9,867 nt of DNA, from assembly GCA_026388595.1 (NCBI GenBank), contig JAPLJM010000112.1:1-9867 (forward strand). The letters run 5' to 3'. Under the pieces are notes generated by a model. The model ran no database searches, had not been told where the DNA came from, and worked only from the letters and a program-made list of their open reading frames with translations. The position numbers were made by a program, and so were the translations under genes. This stretch comes from Deltaproteobacteria bacterium (GTDB taxonomy: Bacteria; Desulfobacterota; Syntrophia; Syntrophales; Fen-1087). Positions 7,435 through 9,867 of this stretch are shown here, in pieces. Position 1 is the stretch's first letter, and the number at the start of each line of letters is the position of its first letter.

Positions 7435-8204
7435 ACAGTCAGACCATCCTGCTGGAAAAGAAGACGGGTTACGCCATTGTGACCCTGAACCGCCCCAATG
7501 AAATGAACGCCCTTTCCCGGAAAATGCGTGATGAGATCGAGGATTGTTTTGTCAGGCTCGAAGGCGATCCGGAGGTCAAGTCCATCATTCTCACAGGCGG
7601 CGATTACGTCTTTTCAGCGGGGATGGATATCAAGGAAATGGCGGCTCTTCCCGACCATGAAATTGATGAATACTTCAAGTCCATCGTCAACTACCTGAAG
7701 CGCATCTATGCCTGCCGGAAGCCCGTTATTGCGGCTGTGGGGGGCATTGCCCTTGGCGGCGGCTTTAACCTGGCCCTCGTCTGTGATCTGATCATTGCCT
7801 CAGAATCGGCCATATTCGGGCATCCGGAACTGAAATTCGGCCTGAACCCGCTGTTCAATCCCCTACGGCAGATTGTCGGGTTGGCCAAGGCCAAAGAAAT
7901 TGCCATGCTCGGCGAGCCCTTGGGGGCAAAGGAAGCTTTGCGGATCGGCCTTGTGAACAAGGTTGCCTCCCCGGAGACGTTTATGAAAGAGGCGATGGTC
8001 ATGGCGGAAGAATTGTCCAAGCGTTCGGCAAAGGCCATTGAGGCCGTCAAAAAGGTGTCCATGATTACGCCGCAGCTTGATTCATACTCTGCGCTGGAGC
8101 TGGAATTCGGCATTTCCGCCCTGCTTTTTTCAAAGCCTGAACGAAAAGCGCACATGAATGAATTTATTTTTATCGAGCAGATGAAGAAGCGCCGACAGCC
8201 GTGA
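7431..8204 (+). CDS. Enoyl-CoA hydratase/isomerase family protein (crotonase fold)
   Basis: A 257-residue crotonase-superfamily protein acting on acyl-CoA thioesters in the cytoplasm. The oxyanion-hole segments are present: SAGMDIKEM (residues 62-70) and IALGGGFNLALVCD (106-119). HPELKFGL (131-138) supplies E133, aligned with the second catalytic glutamate (E164) of rat enoyl-CoA hydratase. The first glutamate (rat E144, in GGGCELAMMCD) is replaced by N113 in GGGFNLALVCD, and the usual GAGGTQRL block reads LFNPLRQIVG. A standard hydration mechanism needs both acids, so an isomerase-like or other crotonase reaction is plausible. The substrate is not predictable from sequence alone. The gene overlaps ihfB by 4 bases (ATGA), so it is co-translated with a housekeeping operon, an unusual place for a catabolic enzyme. 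It ends before a convergent spacer. Confidence 0.85.
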   Translation: MNSQTILLEKKTGYAIVTLNRPNEMNALSRKMRDEIEDCFVRLEGDPEVKSIILTGGDYVFSAGMDIKEMAALPDHEIDEYFKSIVNYLKRIYACRKPVIAAVGGIALGGGFNLALVCDLIIASESAIFGHPELKFGLNPLFNPLRQIVGLAKAKEIAMLGEPLGAKEALRIGLVNKVASPETFMKEAMVMAEELSKRSAKAIEAVKKVSMITPQLDSYSALELEFGISALLFSKPERKAHMNEFIFIEQMKKRRQP

Positions 8205-8210
8205 AACCAT

Positions 8211-8227
8211 GATGGCGACTTGCCGTC
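8211..8227 (+). other. Small hairpin after the crotonase gene
   Basis: GATGGC (8211-8216) pairs with GCCGTC (8222-8227), with one T-G wobble, around the loop GACTT. No T-run follows, so it is not a classic intrinsic terminator. It may only shield the 3' end of the long cmk-to-crotonase transcript. Confidence 0.25.
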
Positions 8228-8247
8228 TCAGGGTTGAATGTCAATGC

Positions 8248-8292
8248 AAAAGTCATCTCAAGCGGTCAGGTTCCGTCATCCGTCGCTTGAGG
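8248..8292 (-). terminator. Inverted repeat between convergent genes, possible terminator
   Basis: CTCAAGCG (8257-8264) and CGCTTGAG (8284-8291) are perfect inverted copies. Wobble pairs extend the stem on both sides, leaving a 15-base loop. On the minus strand the stem is followed, five bases on, by four T residues (8251-8248), so it may weakly terminate the sigma4-like gene that ends at 8306. On the plus strand no T-run follows. Confidence 0.35.
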
Positions 8293-8305
8293 CAAAAGAT
8301 GGATT

Positions 8306-8590
8306 TTATATCATTTCCCAGTCATTATCGGGCGAAGCAAAGTCCCGCAGTTGATCCCTTCGTTTTTTGTGCTGAAGTTTTTTGAGGGCCTTCGCCTCGA
8401 TCTGTCTGATTCTTTCCCGGGTCACGCCCATCATTTCACCCACTTCCTCAAGGGTGAAGGGGCCGTAATTGCAGGCTACCCAGGTACAGTTCAGAAATCC
8501 TTCGTTTTTTAGCCGCCATTCGCAAGCGGTATCCTGGCAGATCTCTTCAACCAACGTCCCTCGCTTTTTACATTTATAGGTTTTCGTCAA
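8306..8590 (-). CDS. Small Cys-rich protein with a sigma-70 region-4-like HTH
   Basis: A 94-residue protein, probably cytoplasmic. Residues about 44-75 ([27 protein letters not shown], given here in parts: [13 protein letters not shown] and [11 protein letters not shown]) closely match the -35-recognising helix-turn-helix of sigma-70 region 4.2. No region 2 or 3 is present, so it cannot be a full sigma factor. The N-terminal half has five cysteines: C7, then two CX4C pairs, C18/C23 (CQDTAC) and C35/C40 (CTWVAC), which could hold Zn or an Fe-S cluster. Similar small proteins are, to my knowledge, annotated as sigma-factor-like HTH proteins in Proteobacteria, without a firm function. The start is TTG at 8590, with AAGGAG 8 bases upstream. 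The gene has its own strong promoter just after the exonuclease gene. Role as a transcription regulator, activator or anti-sigma-like competitor is inference. Confidence 0.8.
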   Translation of the reverse strand: MTKTYKCKKRGTLVEEICQDTACEWRLKNEGFLNCTWVACNYGPFTLEEVGEMMGVTRERIRQIEAKALKKLQHKKRRDQLRDFASPDNDWEMI

Positions 8591-8604
8591 TGGATAGTCT
8601 CCTT
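8588..8604 (-). promoter_or_regulatory. Ribosome binding site and TTG start of the sigma4-like gene
   Basis: On the minus strand AAGGAG (8604-8599) precedes TTG (8590-8588) by 8 bases. No in-frame ATG or GTG gives a better fit, and a later start would remove C7. Confidence 0.65.
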
Positions 8605-8632
8605 GCGGCTCATGCGAAAATAATTTTCTACC

Positions 8633-8660
8633 AATATATGAATGATTCCTCTTTTGTCAA
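8633..8660 (-). promoter_or_regulatory. Near-consensus sigma-70 promoter for the sigma4-like gene
   Basis: On the minus strand a perfect -35 TTGACA (8660-8655) is followed by a 16-base spacer and -10 TATATT (8638-8633), a 5 of 6 match. The -35 box overlaps the TGA stop (8659-8657) of the upstream exonuclease gene. The expected transcript start near 8626 leaves a leader of about 36 bases holding the ribosome site. The small gene can therefore be expressed independently of its upstream neighbour. Confidence 0.7.
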
Positions 8661-9862
8661 TCATTTCTCTCCGGCTGTTCAGCTTGTCGCTGCTGCAGGC
8701 GCTGCCGACGATGCAACAGCGCTTCCCGTTCCGCTGCAGTGCATTGCCCTCCCGCCTGCCGGATGGCCTGCCGGACCAGTTTCAGGGCGGTTACATCATC
8801 ATGCGCCCGGTGTTCATACCACTTGGCCAATTCAATCAGGGCGAAGCGATCGTCGGAATGCTCCCGAACCATCTGCTGCCAAAGCCCGACGGCCTCCTCC
8901 CAGCGGCCGGTGCGCCTGTAGATCAGGGAAAGCATTTTCCGGGCTTCCATCCGCACCGCTGTCTCGGGCGATTGTACAAGTGGTGTCAGCAAACATTGGG
9001 CCTGCCGGGTGTCTTGCCGCTCGCTGTACCATCGGGCCAGGGCAAGCAGATCGCGTGCATCGGCATGGGCCATATCCAGGCGACCCTGCATCAATGCCGC
9101 AAGATGGTCCATCAGGGCCGCCAGGGAAATGATATCAAGGCGGTTATGTGTGAAGACATCCCTGAGCGGGCGGGCGTCCCCTCCGCGCAGCCAGTCGAAG
9201 TAACGCTGCGGGATGTCGCTGCCCGGCACGTCATCCAGACGGACCAAACCAAGGACCCTTTCTTCAAGGGTTGCGAGGCGGCAATTCTCAAGACGGTGCG
9301 CAATCAGTCGTCGGGCGGGGTAGAGCAGGTCAAGATGGGGCAGCGCTGCGAAGGGGCTTTGCAGGCGATTCATGATATACCGTGTCGACAGCAGGCCCAC
9401 ATCAAAGGTTTTTCCGTTGAAACTGACCAGGAAGCGCTTGGTGCCGGCGATATCTGCGAGGTGGGTCAGGGCGGCCCGTTCTTCCGTAAAATCGCGGGCA
9501 AAGATCTGCCGGACGATGAAGCGCCCCTGATCGAACCATCCCAGCCCGATCAAAAAGGCCATCGTGCCCGTGCCGCCGGCAAGCCCGGTGGTCTCCGTGT
9601 CCAGAAACAGGCCCTCCTCCAGCCGACATTCGGCAAGGGCGGCGTTGTTGGCCAGGAAGGCGGCGGCCTGCATGTTCAGATCGGTGAAATCTCTGATGCG
9701 GCGATGGCCATGCCAGGTGGATGCATCAACGGTCGTCTCCTGAATGAAACAGGTGCCGGCGGCATTACGGCAGTCTTCTCCGGGGATCATATCTTTCAGG
9801 GAAAGGGACCGGCGTTCAGACGCGGTGAAGATGGATGGCCTGCTTTCCGGCCGGTGCGCCAT
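8657..9862 (-). CDS. YprB-type RNase H-like exonuclease domain protein with TPR-like tail
   Basis: At least 401 residues, cytoplasmic. Residues about 84-255 form the YprB-like RNase H fold of the DEDD exonuclease superfamily: D88 and E90 in FLDTETTGLAGG, N149-G-x-x-F-D154 in FNGKTFDVG, D178 in HLDLLYPARR, RLENCRLATLE (190-200) and H239/D243 in HNRLDIISL. These are the acidic residues expected for two-metal-ion nuclease chemistry. Residues about 265-375 are helical and TPR-like (ALARWYSE, MLSLIYRRTGRWEEAVGLW), possibly for partner binding. The conserved MIPGEDCRNAAGTCF segment (25-39) precedes the nuclease. ATG 9862 is the only start visible, but the frame is open to the window edge and has no visible ribosome site, so the true start may lie outside. 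The natural substrate of the family is not established, so nuclease activity is inferred from motifs. Confidence 0.82.
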   Translation of the reverse strand: MAHRPESRPSIFTASERRSLSLKDMIPGEDCRNAAGTCFIQETTVDASTWHGHRRIRDFTDLNMQAAAFLANNAALAECRLEEGLFLDTETTGLAGGTGTMAFLIGLGWFDQGRFIVRQIFARDFTEERAALTHLADIAGTKRFLVSFNGKTFDVGLLSTRYIMNRLQSPFAALPHLDLLYPARRLIAHRLENCRLATLEERVLGLVRLDDVPGSDIPQRYFDWLRGGDARPLRDVFTHNRLDIISLAALMDHLAALMQGRLDMAHADARDLLALARWYSERQDTRQAQCLLTPLVQSPETAVRMEARKMLSLIYRRTGRWEEAVGLWQQMVREHSDDRFALIELAKWYEHRAHDDVTALKLVRQAIRQAGGQCTAAEREALLHRRQRLQQRQAEQPERND

Positions 9863-9867
9863 GATCT

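Overview
The window looks like a chromosomal stretch from a Gram-negative, mostly anaerobic bacterium of the Desulfobacterota type, with a Syntrophus-like lineage the best guess. Reasons: an anaerobic-type radical-SAM activase, a cmk-rpsA-sppA-ihfB core cluster, a crotonase, a GAF/HD-GYP regulator, moderate GC and dense packing. This placement is inferred from gene content and motif style; no database search was possible.

Layout. 1-514 (+): 3' part of a radical-SAM activating protein (NrdG-like). 554-2146 (+): GAF plus HD-GYP signalling protein with a TTG start. 2147-3544 (-): secreted M48 metalloprotease with TPR repeats (BepA-like), whose stop codon directly abuts that of the HD-GYP gene. 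3545-3707: 163-bp divergent intergenic region. 3708-7434 (+): housekeeping cluster cmk (TTG start), rpsA, sppA, ihfB, followed by a crotonase gene (7431-8204) that overlaps ihfB by 4 nt. 8205-8305: convergent spacer with an inverted repeat. 8306-8590 (-): small cysteine-rich protein with a sigma-70 region-4 helix-turn-helix. 8657-9862 (-): YprB-type RNase H-like exonuclease domain with a TPR-like tail, running to or just beyond the window edge.

How the genes fit together. The cmk-rpsA-ihfB order is the one known from E. coli: nucleotide kinase, ribosomal protein S1 and nucleoid protein. Here sppA lies between rpsA and ihfB, and a fatty-acid or aromatic-type acyl-CoA enzyme is translationally coupled at the end. 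The M48 and SppA proteases both act at the cell envelope. The sigma-region-4-like gene has its own near-consensus promoter, which overlaps the stop codon of the exonuclease gene.

Most of the window is ordinary. The points worth a second look are an apparent frameshift at the 5' end of rpsA, the standalone Cys-rich sigma4-like protein, the crotonase that lacks one of the two catalytic glutamates, and the roughly 105-residue insertion inside the HD-GYP domain. No mobile element, CRISPR array, tRNA or rRNA was seen, and no intergenic gap exceeds 300 bases.
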